The notes: generated by a model not told the origin, from the sequence alone. A DNA stretch of 64,000 bases from Massilia phyllostachyos (GCF_021044825.1 NZ_JAJNOC010000009.1:1-64000); one strand, 5' to 3'; counted from the stretch's first letter, positions 39,101 through 48,456 are shown. Numbers and translations are program-made.

Positions 39101-40103
39101 GCAGCGCACCCAGCGCCTTGCCGGCATGCGTATCCTGGTCGTGGAAGACAACGTGCTGAACCGCCAGGTCGCACGCGAGTTGCTCGAACGCGAAGGGGCG
39201 CAGGTGGCGGTCGCCGTCGACGGGCGCCAGGGCGTCGACCACCTGCTGGGTGTGGCCACGTTGCCCGACGCCGTGCTGATGGACATGCAGATGCCGGGCA
39301 TGGATGGCCTGGAGGCGACGCGCCTGATCCGGCGCTCCCTCTGCGCCTCGCTGCCGATCATCGCCATGACAGCGAATGCGGGTCCGGGTGATCGCGCGCG
39401 TTGCCTTGAGGCCGGCATGAATGAACACCTGGGCAAGCCGATTGACCTGGAAGCGCTGGTGCAGGTCCTGCGGCCGGGCGCCGGCGCGGCGGCGGCACCG
39501 CCGCGCGTTGCAGCCGGACCGATCGGTGCAGTGCTGGCGCGCTTCGGCAACGATGCCGCCGTTTACCTGCGCAGTCTCGATGCTTTCTTTCCCGAAGCCG
39601 ACGGGCTGCTGGCGCGGGTCCGCGCCGCGCTCGCAGGCGAGGAACGCACCGAGGCCGCTGCTGCCGTTCACAGCCTCAAAGGCGCCGCCGCCACTGTCGG
39701 CGCCGCCGCCCTGGCTATCGCGCTGGCCGACGTGCAGCGCGGCCTGAAAGAAGGCTGTGCCGGGCCGGAATTGCTGGCGCTGCTCGAGGGCTGGACCCCC
39801 GCCGCGGTGCGCGAGACGTGCGCCGCCCTGCGCGCCGCCGCCGCCCCTTTCCTGCCGACCGAAACGTCCGCCGCGCCTGGCGCCGAGGTCGACCTCGCGG
39901 TGCTGGATGGGCTGCTGGCGGACGGCAACCTGCGCGCGCTCGACCTTGCTGAGGAGATCGCGGCCGGAGCCAAGCCCGGATCGAGCCAAGCCATGCTGGC
40001 CGAACAGATCGGCAACTGCGACTTCGCAGGCGCGCGCGCGACCCTGGCGCGCCTGCGCGCGGCTGCGTCCTGCGAGCAGGACAGCCGGACGATGCAGGTG
40101 TAA
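36102..40103 (+). CDS. Hybrid sensor histidine kinase with CHASE, two PAS, two REC and Hpt domains
   Basis: Membrane-bound phosphorelay kinase of 1333 residues. A first transmembrane segment lies near 7-25; a periplasmic CHASE-like domain (about 60-250; PGARGFGFARRV) is closed by a second helix near 300-320. Two PAS/PAC modules follow (about 335-455 and 485-610), then HisKA with His639 in MSHEIRTPLN and HATPase (NLAGNALKFTERG, DTGIGIEP, GGTGLGLVICQ). REC1 Asp921 lies in LLDWRMPG and REC2 Asp1061 in LMDMQMPG; Hpt His1190 lies in VHSLKGAAATVGA. All phospho-sites are intact. It is translationally coupled to the upstream REC-GGDEF protein, suggesting control of cyclic di-GMP. A hairpin without T-run follows the stop. 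Confidence 0.93.
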   Translation: MSARLRHLSALVIAVAGVALSIAAAQYQQRDNRQVLERRLQRLLDHASEGVGARIQGYRNVLRGMRGLLLVAGPDRTTPAQLSRYLANIDVEHEFPGARGFGFARRVAPAAEAAYVARQRLVHGKFALRQVAPNQDERYVIQLFESIGGNESALGLDLASEPKRRRAALDAMRSGAARLTAPITLVFPGSSAGQAFLLMLPVYDKDVIPPPPERETHLIGWTYAPLQVDTILRGLVDPNEQATLGLEDVSGGAVDVVLPPAAGDELRARAHIDVFGRRWRLTLSAGEAFVAQQGLTQPSTVLAAGLAASAALSALAMLAAAGRRRKHELRDGRARLAAIVDSSIDAIIGKDLGGRITSWNRGAENLFGYSPQEAVGRTAAELLVPADRLGEESRMLAWLADGAAVADLETRRRHKDGHLIDVWLAVSPVRDAKGAVGGLAVTMRDITGRKAAEEEVRAANARLEDTVASRTAQLRQLNALLRGVLDAATGVAIVATGADGLITVFNRGAELMLGYPAQEMVGRATPMLFHDAEEVAGRAAELSAAQGGPVAGFDTFVSVPARDGAETREWTYVRRDGGRIAVSLIVSAIKGADGAIDGYLGVAVDVTARKELLASLRQAKEQADAASDAKSTFLANMSHEIRTPLNAVLGMLQLLQMTRLDARQQDYTDKAGQAARALLQLLNDVLDYSKIEAGKLQLDPHPFELDGLMRDLGTILSGNQGGKPVELLFDMDPRLPDCVVGDRLRLQQVLINLAGNALKFTERGSVRVGIELLAQDAGAARIRVAVRDTGIGIEPRQRERIFEGFTQAEASISRRFGGTGLGLVICQRLLAQMGAELRLDSEPGAGSCFWFDLEFGLAPALPAAAPAALRVLVVDDHPEAGEALERMVRGLGWEAVLCASGVQALTLLGEPACCFDVVLLDWRMPGLDGLETAHCIRRACVQAPIVLMVTAAGREMLLEAQGNDADAPFSGVLTKPVTPRLISEAVARALVGPRPETVAPQRTQRLAGMRILVVEDNVLNRQVARELLEREGAQVAVAVDGRQGVDHLLGVATLPDAVLMDMQMPGMDGLEATRLIRRSLCASLPIIAMTANAGPGDRARCLEAGMNEHLGKPIDLEALVQVLRPGAGAAAAPPRVAAGPIGAVLARFGNDAAVYLRSLDAFFPEADGLLARVRAALAGEERTEAAAAVHSLKGAAATVGAAALAIALADVQRGLKEGCAGPELLALLEGWTPAAVRETCAALRAAAAPFLPTETSAAPGAEVDLAVLDGLLADGNLRALDLAEEIAAGAKPGSSQAMLAEQIGNCDFAGARATLARLRAAASCEQDSRTMQV

Positions 40104-40107
40104 ACGC

Positions 40108-40135
40108 GACAAGCCATCCTGGCGGATGGCTTGTC
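40108..40135. terminator. Perfect 12-bp hairpin between convergent genes
   Basis: GACAAGCCATCC and GGATGGCTTGTC pair around a TGGC loop, four bases after the hybrid kinase stop. There is no T-run on either side, so it may stabilise the mRNA end or act with Rho rather than as an intrinsic terminator. Confidence 0.5.
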
Positions 40136-40210
40136 ATGTGCAGCGTGCAGCAGTCAGGGACGCGCCGTGGCGGGCGCATCCTCGTCGAGCGCGGGCAACG
40201 CCCGTACGGC

Positions 40211-40546
40211 TTACGCCTCTTTCGGCGCAGCGCCTTCTTTCGGCTTGAATTGCTTGTCGCTGATGCGGAACTTGGCGCGGCGGTCGCCCATGAGGTAGCG
40301 CAGGTCGCGGATCGACAGGTCGCTGACTTCATGCATGCGGATCAGGAGCGAAGCGCCGACCGGCAGGCGGTGGTGGCGGATCTTCGAGATCACCGGCGGC
40401 GCCACTTCCAGCGCGCGCGACAGGGCGGCGTCGTTCTTCAGGCGCAGGTTCTCGATCAGGGTGTCGAGCAGGCGGTTCGGGTTGTACTGCAGGAGTTCAT
40501 CGGACTCCGAATCGCTGTTCATGTCGATGCCGACTTGGTTTGTCAT
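40211..40546 (-). CDS. Small helix-turn-helix DNA-binding protein
   Basis: Predicted regulator of 111 residues. The middle part, LLDTLIENLRLKNDAALSRALEVAPPVISKIRHHRLPVG, is an XRE/Cro-like helix-turn-helix (helices LSRALEV and PPVISKIRHHR); SLLIRMHEVSDLSIRDLRYLMGDRR completes the five-helix bundle. I recall similar small proteins, often in several copies, in Oxalobacteraceae; no target is known to me. The start may be the first ATG or Met9. The gene opens onto an unusually AT-rich spacer with a TTGTACAA palindrome at 40630-40637. Confidence 0.75.
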   Translation of the reverse strand: MTNQVGIDMNSDSESDELLQYNPNRLLDTLIENLRLKNDAALSRALEVAPPVISKIRHHRLPVGASLLIRMHEVSDLSIRDLRYLMGDRRAKFRISDKQFKPKEGAAPKEA

Positions 40547-40996
40547 GATTCAATATCCTATTTTGGGGTTGGACGGAGCCCCATGCGGCGCTCGGCTCCA
40601 GGCAGGTTATGTCGTAATTTTCTATTCAATTGTACAACTAATTTCTTATCTGATACTTAATAGCAATAAGAATCAGGGACTTCCCTTCGGAATTGTTGTC
40701 TCATCGCAACAATAGCCGCAATGCAATTCTCTCATAAAGTCACTGAAATGTTTATTGTTTTTTGATTAATCAGCAGTGTAGTAGGAACATGCTTTTGATG
40801 CCGCACGGTATGGGGCGTGCTGACAGAATGCTAAGAAAACGGGGAGTATGATAGTCGCGCAGGTGTTTCTATGGAGAATCTGCAGAAAGTGCGGCGCATA
40901 CCCCTGGGGAGTATGAAGTATGTGAGGGAAGGATACGGACGTGTCCGGCCGGGAAACCAGTTACAACTCGATACAAAGTTTCCCGGCCAGCAATGC
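40547..40996. other. AT-rich spacer with dyads, no supported gene
   Basis: About 450 bases, much richer in A/T than the flanks between 40600 and 40800. It holds the palindrome TTGTACAA (40630-40637), two direct copies of GGGGAGTATGA (40841-40851 and 40906-40916), a dyad CATACCCC-TGG-GGAGTATG (40897-40915), and a perfect 11-bp inverted repeat GGCCGGGAAAC / GTTTCCCGGCC (40947-40957, 40978-40988) just past the mltB stop. A plus-strand open frame from 40871 runs antisense into mltB and is not gene-like. Confidence 0.6.
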
Positions 40997-42193
40997 TTAC
41001 TGGGGCCGCGCGGCGCTCACCGCCCGACCGAGTTCGATCACGGACATGGCATAAAAATAACTGCGGTTGTACTTGGTGATGGCAAAGAAGTTATCGTTTG
41101 CCACCCAGTACTCGGTCGCCTCGGCGCCATTCTGCAGATTGACCAGGCCGTACAGGCGCTCGGCCGGCAGCGCCTGGGCGGTCGTCACGCCCGCTGCGCG
41201 CAGCTCCTCGGGGCGCAGGGTGGCGGCCAGGCCGCGATCGAGCAGGGGTTCCCAGGCCTGGCTCGGCGACACGTCGGCGGCGTACACCGGGCTGCCGCGG
41301 TGCTCCGGATTCCAGCCGTGCTGGACCAGGAAATTGGCCACGCTGCCGATCGCATCCTCGCTCGAGGTGCGCAGGTCGATCTGGCCATCCTTGTCGAAGT
41401 CGACGCCGTATTTCAGGATATTGCCCGGCATGAATTGCGGCATGCCGACCGCGCCGGCAAACGAACCGAGCAGCGAGAACGGCTCCACCTTGTGCTCGCG
41501 CGCGAACAGCAGGGTGTTGGCCAGCTCGCTGCGGAAGAAGGCCATGCGGCTGGCGCGGTTCGGGGTTTCCGGGTAGGCGAAGGCGAGGGTGGCAAGGGTG
41601 TCGAGCACGCGGAACTTGCCGGTGTCGCGCCCATAGATCGTCTCGACGCCGATGATGCCGACGATGATCTCGGCCGGGACGCCATAGGCCGCCTCGGCGC
41701 GCGCCAGGGCTTGCGCGTTGTCGTTCCAGAAGCGCACGCCGGCATTGATGCGGATCGGTTCGATGAAGCGGTCGCGGTAGGCTTGCCAGTTCTTCGGCTT
41801 GCCGGGCGGCGCGGGTTTCACCAGCTGCACGGCCGAATCGATGAAGCGGGCCTGGCCGAACAGCGCATCCAGTTCGGCGCGCTCGAATCCGTGCCGGGCC
41901 ACCATCTCTTCGATGAATTCGCGCACCGCCTGCCATTCGAGGAAGTTGCTGTGCTCGCCGTCATAGTCGATCACGGCGGCGGCCGGGGCCGCCTTGATCA
42001 CGCGGCTCGACTTGATGGCGACCTTCTTGCCGGCCCTGGCCTTGCCGGCTTTGGCTTTCGCCGCCTTGGCTGTCTTGGCGGCCTTGGTGCTTTTGGTGCT
42101 GGTGGGCTTGGAATCCTTCGCGGCGGCATCGGCGTTTCCGACCGGGGAAAACGCCATTGCCAGCGCGGCAAACAGGGGAACGAACGATTTCAT
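40997..42193 (-). CDS. mltB: Lytic murein transglycosylase B family
   Basis: Cleaves the glycan strand of peptidoglycan with 1,6-anhydro product formation. The 398-residue protein has a signal peptide (MKSFVPLFAALAMAFSPVGNADA), a Lys/Ala-rich linker (KSTKAAKTAKAAKAKAGKA), then the MltB catalytic domain with IIVGIIGVETIYGR (catalytic Glu) and GMPQFMPGNILKYGVDFDKDGQIDL. It lacks a lipobox. The ATG overlaps the stop of the transglutaminase-family gene (ATGA), so it is the fourth gene of the moxR operon. The linker may span the peptidoglycan layer. Confidence 0.93.
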   Translation of the reverse strand: MKSFVPLFAALAMAFSPVGNADAAAKDSKPTSTKSTKAAKTAKAAKAKAGKARAGKKVAIKSSRVIKAAPAAAVIDYDGEHSNFLEWQAVREFIEEMVARHGFERAELDALFGQARFIDSAVQLVKPAPPGKPKNWQAYRDRFIEPIRINAGVRFWNDNAQALARAEAAYGVPAEIIVGIIGVETIYGRDTGKFRVLDTLATLAFAYPETPNRASRMAFFRSELANTLLFAREHKVEPFSLLGSFAGAVGMPQFMPGNILKYGVDFDKDGQIDLRTSSEDAIGSVANFLVQHGWNPEHRGSPVYAADVSPSQAWEPLLDRGLAATLRPEELRAAGVTTAQALPAERLYGLVNLQNGAEATEYWVANDNFFAITKYNRSYFYAMSVIELGRAVSAARPQ

Positions 42194-44214
42194 CGAAGCT
42201 GTGACAATAGACTCTTCAAGGTGGCGGCCAGCCGCGCGGAGGATTCGGGCTGGGGCGGCGCATAGCGCCAGGCGCTGTAGCGGCGCAAGAACTCGACGGC
42301 GGCTTCGCGTGATGGCGGCGCCAGTTGCTGCGAGGCCGCGATCCGGGCCGCGTAGGCGGTGGGTCCTTCGTCCGCTGCGCGTGCCAGGTCCAGGTGGGCA
42401 AGGCGCTTGCATAGGACGGAGTATACCGCCTCGACAGGGTCAATTGCCCTGCGGCGATAGAAAATTCTGGCCACCAGCAACACCAGCACGAGCAGGCTTG
42501 CCACACCGGCAAACCGCCAGTCCGCCAGCGTCGATTGCAGGCTTTGCATCAGCCCGGCCTGGCGTTCCGGCGTGTAGTTCAGCACCCACTGGTTCCAGCC
42601 GTTGTTGACGGCGCCCAGCGCATTGCGCAGTTGTACCAAGAGCGAATCCTCGCCGGCCTGGAACAGCGACAGCCCGCGCAGCGCGTCGATGCCGAACGGC
42701 GCCGGACGCTCGACCGCCGCGGCCAGGTTGCGCCGCACCCGTTCCGGCGCCACCGCGGCGGTCGGGTCGATGCGCACCCAGCCGCGTCCGCGCACCCAGA
42801 CTTCGGCCCAGGCGTGGGCGTCGGACTGGCGCACCGTGACGAAGCCGTCGAGCGGATTGCGTTCACCCCCCTGGTAGCCGGTGACCACCCGCGCCGGAAT
42901 GCCGGCCGCGCGCATCAGGAACACGAAGGCGCCGGAATAGTGTTCGCAAAAGCCGGCGCGGGTCCCGTACAGGAATTCGTCGATCGAATGACGGCCCAGC
43001 AGCGGCGGCTCCAGCGTGTAGCTGAACGGCTGTTCGCGGAACTGGCGCAGCACCGTGTTCACCCGTTCGACCGGGTCGGCGAGTTTACGCAGCGCCAGGC
43101 CGGCGGCCAGCGCCTTCGGGTTGTAGCCGTAGGGGAGCAGCAGCCACTGGTTCGGATCCTCGAGCGCCTCGCCGTCGTCCAGCGTGTACTCGGGGTAGGA
43201 GGTCATCGCATAGCGCACCCGTCCCTCGAGCGGACGCTCGCTGGTGAGTTCGAGCTGGTGCGAGACCTGGCTGCGGTAGCCGTCGATCTCGGGCAGGTGG
43301 CCCGGCATGTCGAGTGTGAACAGCCAGCGGGTGTCGGAGGGTTCCAGGGTCAGCTCGTAGCGCACCGCCTCGCCGCGCACGTTCAGGGAGACGGTCTGGC
43401 TGCCGGGCAGCGAGCCGCCGCGGGTCCAGGCGGCGCCGTCGAAGGCGTCCAGCACCAGGCCGCGCCAGTAGAGCTTCGATTTGTCCGGCACCGCGCCGTC
43501 GAAGCGCACCCGGAACGCCGGTTCATCCGACATGGCCAGGTTCGACATCTGCCCCGGCGCCATCCGTTCCGACAGGCCGGACTTGCCGCCGCTGCCGCCG
43601 CCGGAACCCGGCATGCCCCACAGCGGGCCGCCCAGGCGCGGGAAGATGAAGAACAGGGCCACCGCGACCGGCGCCGCGAACAGCAGCATCCTGCCGCTCA
43701 GCGCCAGGCGCGCTCTCAAGGAAGGCACGGCGCCGGTGAACTGGAACGAGATCTGGGTGGTCAACAAGGCCAATACCGCCACCACCATCAGGATCGCGGT
43801 GCCGATGCCCTGGGCGTAGAAGAAGTTGGTGAGCACCAGGAAGAAGCACAGGAAGATCACGACGTACAGGTCGCGCCGCGCGTGCATCTCCAGCATCTTG
43901 AAGGCGACCAGCATCACCAGCATCGCCACGCCGGCATCGCGTCCGAGCAGGGTGTTGTAGCTGAACTGCACGCCCGCCATCGCGCCGGCGGCGATCGGCA
44001 GCAGCACCAGGGTCGAGGGCATGCGCTTGCCGCGCAAGGTGATGTAGCCGCGCCAGAGCAGGGTGGCGGCGCACAGCAGCGAGACCCACAGCGGCAGGTG
44101 CGCCGTGTGCGGCGCCAGCACCAGCACCGCGCTGCCGAGCAGCAGCAGGGTGTCGGCCTTGTCGCGCGGGAGCGGGCGGGCGAACAGGGACGGCTTGATG
44201 GGGGCGTCCTTCAT
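42190..44214 (-). CDS. TgpA-type membrane protein with periplasmic transglutaminase-like domain (DUF3488)
   Basis: Inner-membrane protein of 674 residues. Some six N-terminal helices (to about residue 200) are followed by a large periplasmic part with a transglutaminase-like core: catalytic Cys423 in GFCEHYSGAF, His in DAHAWAEVW and Asp in RIDPTAA. One more helix lies near 560-580, and a C-terminal cytoplasmic domain follows. In Pseudomonas the homologue TgpA is essential; its substrate is unknown. The context moxR-DUF58-tgpA is classic. The gene overlaps DUF58 and mltB by four bases each. Linkage to a peptidoglycan-cleaving enzyme fits a cell-wall role. Confidence 0.93.
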   Translation of the reverse strand: MKDAPIKPSLFARPLPRDKADTLLLLGSAVLVLAPHTAHLPLWVSLLCAATLLWRGYITLRGKRMPSTLVLLPIAAGAMAGVQFSYNTLLGRDAGVAMLVMLVAFKMLEMHARRDLYVVIFLCFFLVLTNFFYAQGIGTAILMVVAVLALLTTQISFQFTGAVPSLRARLALSGRMLLFAAPVAVALFFIFPRLGGPLWGMPGSGGGSGGKSGLSERMAPGQMSNLAMSDEPAFRVRFDGAVPDKSKLYWRGLVLDAFDGAAWTRGGSLPGSQTVSLNVRGEAVRYELTLEPSDTRWLFTLDMPGHLPEIDGYRSQVSHQLELTSERPLEGRVRYAMTSYPEYTLDDGEALEDPNQWLLLPYGYNPKALAAGLALRKLADPVERVNTVLRQFREQPFSYTLEPPLLGRHSIDEFLYGTRAGFCEHYSGAFVFLMRAAGIPARVVTGYQGGERNPLDGFVTVRQSDAHAWAEVWVRGRGWVRIDPTAAVAPERVRRNLAAAVERPAPFGIDALRGLSLFQAGEDSLLVQLRNALGAVNNGWNQWVLNYTPERQAGLMQSLQSTLADWRFAGVASLLVLVLLVARIFYRRRAIDPVEAVYSVLCKRLAHLDLARAADEGPTAYAARIAASQQLAPPSREAAVEFLRRYSAWRYAPPQPESSARLAATLKSLLSQLR

Positions 44215-45224
44215 GCCGCCTCCTGCAGGCCGTACAGGGCCAGCGCGCGCAGGCAGGCCGCCTGGTGGGCCGCGCCATTGGCCGCGTCGTAGCGCAGGCT
44301 GCCCAGACGGAAGGCGTAGGGCAGGGCGCGCTGCTCGGCGTCGAGCACCCAGCGCGTCATGCGCGACAGGCGCAGTTCCACGTCCAGGTAGGCCGGCAGG
44401 GCGGAGAAATCGAGCACCAGCTCGTCGCCGGTGGCGCCTTCGAAATGCTTGGTGACCAGCTGGCCGCCGAGGCTCGGGTCGAGGCGGGCGATCTGGCGCC
44501 AGGCCAGCTGCCGCGGCGAGTCGCCGGCCTGGTAGCTGCGCACGCCGGCGAAGTCGTCGTTGCCCCCGGCGCGACCGCTGCCGGAAGCGCTGCCCGACAG
44601 CGGCAGCGGCGGTGCGCCTTCCTCGGGCCTGGGGTAGACCAGGGCGCGCGCGGCGGGGCGCCAGTAGCTCCAGGCGCGGTACAGGCCGAGCGGGAAGCGG
44701 GTGGAGAGCACCACGCGCGCCGGCTGCAGCCAGCCGCGGTCCGCGGTCGGCACGGCCAGCAGCACCGCGGCGCTGCCGGCCGCCTTGACGTCGACCGCGT
44801 GGCGCGGCTCCTTGATGTCGTCGAAATCGATCCAGACCCCGTAACGCGCCAGCTTGCTGCGGTTGGTCAGGTGCAGCTCGAACTGCGCTTCCTGGCCGGC
44901 GAAGACCTGCGGCATGCGGCCCTGCTGCAGCGCCAGGTGGGCCAGGTTACGGTAGGTGAAGACCATGTCGACCAGGGCGCAGGACAGCACCAGGAAGCTC
45001 AGCGCGAAGCCGAGGCCCAGCTGGTAGTTGATCGAACCGATCAGCAGCACCAGCAGCAGCACCGCGAAGCCGATGCCGGCGCGGGTCGGCAGGATGAAGA
45101 CGCGGCGCTGGCTCAGCACCACCTCGCCCGCATCCAGCGTGCCGCGCCGCGGCAGCCACTTGCCGGTGCTGCGCCGCAGCCAGCCGCGCAGTCCCGCACC
45201 CTTCGCGCGTGCCGCCACCGCCAT
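44211..45224 (-). CDS. DUF58 domain membrane protein
   Basis: Protein of 337 residues with two N-terminal membrane helices (about 43-85: GIGFAVLLLVLLIGSI and FALSFLVLSCALVDMVF) and a C-terminal von Willebrand A-like DUF58 region (DDFAGVRSYQAGDSPRQLAWRQIAR). DUF58 proteins are partners of MoxR ATPases, presumably delivering a target to the ATPase. Its ATG begins right after the moxR stop codon, and its end overlaps the transglutaminase-family gene by four bases. Confidence 0.93.
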   Translation of the reverse strand: MAVAARAKGAGLRGWLRRSTGKWLPRRGTLDAGEVVLSQRRVFILPTRAGIGFAVLLLVLLIGSINYQLGLGFALSFLVLSCALVDMVFTYRNLAHLALQQGRMPQVFAGQEAQFELHLTNRSKLARYGVWIDFDDIKEPRHAVDVKAAGSAAVLLAVPTADRGWLQPARVVLSTRFPLGLYRAWSYWRPAARALVYPRPEEGAPPLPLSGSASGSGRAGGNDDFAGVRSYQAGDSPRQLAWRQIARLDPSLGGQLVTKHFEGATGDELVLDFSALPAYLDVELRLSRMTRWVLDAEQRALPYAFRLGSLRYDAANGAAHQAACLRALALYGLQEAA

Positions 45225-46145
<921 letters not shown>

Positions 46146-46207
46146 AGTAGGTTCCGTGGTCCGTTCAGTGCGTTCAGTGCGTAGCCGAGCAGGCCGGCGC
46201 GGCATCA

Positions 46208-46216
46208 TGGTAGATT
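46208..46216 (+). promoter_or_regulatory. Possible extended -10 element upstream of the deacetylase-like gene
   Basis: TGGTAGATT matches the extended -10 pattern TGnTA...T and lies 112 bases before the start codon, in the divergent spacer with moxR. It is supported by pattern only. Confidence 0.3.
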
Positions 46217-46327
46217 AGCGCCATTGGCAAGCTTTGTACTCCGTCGGCAACAAGCCTCGGCTCCGATTCTATGCGAGATCGGGCGCGAAGGTGCGCTATG
46301 GATGAGCTGACACGGAGACCCACCACC

Positions 46328-47257
46328 ATGAGCACAGCAATTTTCAGCCACCCCGACTGCCTGCGGCACGAGATGGGCGACTGGCATCCCGAATGTCCCG
46401 AGCGCCTGCGCGCGATCGACGACCAGCTGATCCTGGCGCGCCTCGACGGCCTGCTCGAGCGGCGCAGCGCCCCGCTGGCCGAGGTTGCCGACATCCTGCG
46501 CAACCACACGCCGGGCGCGCTGGCGCTGGTGCGCGACAACGTGCCGGCCCCGGGCGATTACTACCCGCTCGACGGCGACACCATCCTCTGCCACGACAGC
46601 TACCGCGCGGCGCTGCGCGCGGCCGGCGCGGCGGTGGCGGCGACCGACGCCGTGATCGCGGGCGAAGTCGACAACGCCTTCTGCTCGGTGCGCCCGCCCG
46701 GCCACCACGCCACGCCCACCGAGCCGATGGGATTTTGCTTCTTCAACAACGTCGCCATCGCTGCGCGGCATGCAATGGAGGTGCACGGGCTGGAAAGGGT
46801 TGCCATCGTCGACTTCGACGTCCACCACGGCAACGGCACCGCCGACGCCTTCCGCAACGACCCGCGCGTGTTGATGGTGAGCCTGTTCCAGCACCCGTTC
46901 TACCCGTATTCCGACCCGGAGCCCTACAGCGCCACCAGCGTCAACGTGCCGGTGCCGGCGCTGGCCGATGGGGACGCGGTGCGCCAGCTGGTCACGGACT
47001 TGTGGCTGCCGGCGCTGCACGCGCACCGGCCGCAGATGGTGTTCGTGTCGGCGGGGTTCGATGGGCACCGCGAGGACGATATGGGCGGGATCGGGCTGGT
47101 CGAAAGCGATTATGCGTGGATCACAAGGCAGATCATGGCGGTGGCGAAGCAGCATGCGCAGGGGCGGATCGTCAGTTGCCTTGAAGGCGGATATGCCTTG
47201 TCGGCGCTGGGGCGCAGTGTGGTCGCGCATGTGAAGGTGCTCGCGGAGCTCGAGTGA
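46328..47257 (+). CDS. Histone deacetylase family (acetoin utilisation / acetylpolyamine amidohydrolase-like) protein
   Basis: Zinc-dependent deacetylase of 309 residues. The opening FSHPDCLRHEMGDWHPECPERL, the active-site pair PPGHHATP, the zinc segment DFDVHHGNGTAD (Asp, His) and SAGFDGHREDDMGG (Asp) are all intact, as is LEGGYALSAL near the end. Bacterial members deacetylate acetylpolyamines or other small amides; the true substrate is unclear. A CGGAGAC ribosome binding site supports this start over two upstream in-frame Met codons. Confidence 0.93.
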   Translation: MSTAIFSHPDCLRHEMGDWHPECPERLRAIDDQLILARLDGLLERRSAPLAEVADILRNHTPGALALVRDNVPAPGDYYPLDGDTILCHDSYRAALRAAGAAVAATDAVIAGEVDNAFCSVRPPGHHATPTEPMGFCFFNNVAIAARHAMEVHGLERVAIVDFDVHHGNGTADAFRNDPRVLMVSLFQHPFYPYSDPEPYSATSVNVPVPALADGDAVRQLVTDLWLPALHAHRPQMVFVSAGFDGHREDDMGGIGLVESDYAWITRQIMAVAKQHAQGRIVSCLEGGYALSALGRSVVAHVKVLAELE

Positions 47258-47275
47258 CTTTCGCGGTTTGCCAGC

Positions 47276-47392
47276 AAACTTGGGTCCCGGCCTTCGCCGG
47301 GACGACGTTCTCACGCAGCTGTCCAGGCGTTGCTGCCACCTTTTACCACGAACCGTTGAACCGTCGTTCCGGCGCAGGCCGGAACCCAATTT
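47276..47392. repeat. REP-like inverted repeat pair, copy D
   Basis: Unit 47276-47307 (AAACTTGGGTCCCGG ... CCGGGACGACG) and inverted unit 47362-47392 (CGTCGTTCCGGCGCAGGCCGG ...) lie in the 221-base spacer after the deacetylase-like gene. The second unit ends about 86 bases before the next GTG start. Confidence 0.8.
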
Positions 47393-47478
47393 CACCAAGC
47401 GCAGTCTCAGCACGGAACGCAGCCCCCGGTATCTCATCTAATCCTTGACGCCCCCCGGCGAACAACAAGGAGACCCCC

Positions 47479-48354
47479 GTGAAGACCATCCTCGCCCTCT
47501 GCCTCTTGCTCGCATCCACCCTCGCATCCGCCGCCAACTACACCCTCTGGATCAACGGCCGTGCCGGCAGCGGCGCCAACGGCACGCCAGGCAACTACAA
47601 CGACTTCAGCTACTGGGGCCCGTCCTCGACCCCCGCCGGGGTCAACAAGAAGGCCGTGAACTGGGACGGCCGCAGCAGCATCGCTTCCCAGAGCGGCCGG
47701 GTGCGCGACGCGCTCGACTGCTTCTGCACCGGGAACAACTGGTGCTACGTCGTCACCTACAGCGCCGGCGACCTCCTGACCGGCTACACCCTGGCCAACT
47801 ACGGCGGCACCATCCGCCAGCAGAAGAACGCCAGCCCGAACGCGGCCGGCGTGTGCGGCAACAGCGGCGCCGGGACCCAGGCCGGCTGGAACATCAAGTG
47901 GGTGCGGGCGGCGGCGGGCGCCGCGGGCGGTTCGGAGCTGTCGGACATCGGCGCCTGGACCACTTCCGAGCCGCTGGTGCAGGATCTGAAAACCAGTACG
48001 GCGCGCGCCATGTACAACCACAACGTCACGCGCAGCGTCTGGTTCTACATGTACGCGGGCGCGCGCGGCACCGCCTACTCCTTCGTGCTGCCGGGACAGG
48101 ACGACGAGGTGGTCGCCTACCACAGCGCGGGCGGGGTGGCGGGCAATTCGGGCCGCTCGCTGTGCAACCCGGGCGACTGGTTCTGCGACGACCTGCGCCT
48201 GGGGACGGAAAACAACCAGGGCGGCAGCAGCAAGTGGAGCTGGCATTCTGTCGCCTTCCGCGACGACGGCGAGGACTACAACCACTACGGCGGCGGCAAC
48301 TGGGGCGGCATCATCGGCGTGCTGCGCGGCGCCGTGGTGAATACCGCACAGTAG
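47479..48354 (+). CDS. Secreted SAGD-motif protein, paralogue 1 (possible serine hydrolase)
   Basis: Exported protein of 291 residues, GTG start after AAGGAGA. Signal peptide MKTILALCLLLASTLASA. The mature part opens with NYTLWINGR and has six or more conserved Cys (CFC, NNWC, GVC, LCN, WFC). CYVVTYSAGDLLTGY resembles an alpha/beta-hydrolase nucleophile elbow with Ser95, except that the first Gly of GxSxG is Thr. Later conserved PGQDDEVVAYHS and HSVAFRDDGEDYNHY could supply the acid and His. Function unknown; hydrolase is an inference from motif order. It is followed 102 bases later by a close paralogue. Confidence 0.75.
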   Translation: MKTILALCLLLASTLASAANYTLWINGRAGSGANGTPGNYNDFSYWGPSSTPAGVNKKAVNWDGRSSIASQSGRVRDALDCFCTGNNWCYVVTYSAGDLLTGYTLANYGGTIRQQKNASPNAAGVCGNSGAGTQAGWNIKWVRAAAGAAGGSELSDIGAWTTSEPLVQDLKTSTARAMYNHNVTRSVWFYMYAGARGTAYSFVLPGQDDEVVAYHSAGGVAGNSGRSLCNPGDWFCDDLRLGTENNQGGSSKWSWHSVAFRDDGEDYNHYGGGNWGGIIGVLRGAVVNTAQ

Positions 48355-48456
48355 GGGAGCGCGCACTGTTGTGCGATTTGACGCGCATGCATGTCAGGCA
48401 TAGAGTCGAACTCAGCCATAAGCAATATGGCAGACAACGACTTGATGGAGACAACA

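Noticed and set aside
40947..40988. GGCCGGGAAAC inverted repeat as an mltB intrinsic terminator
   Set aside because: The loop is 20 bases and no T-run follows on the minus strand, so it was left as an unexplained dyad.
40871..42265. Plus-strand open frame starting in the AT-rich spacer
   Set aside because: Only the first 40 codons are outside mltB; the rest is antisense to it. The start has a weak ribosome binding site and no recognisable domain.
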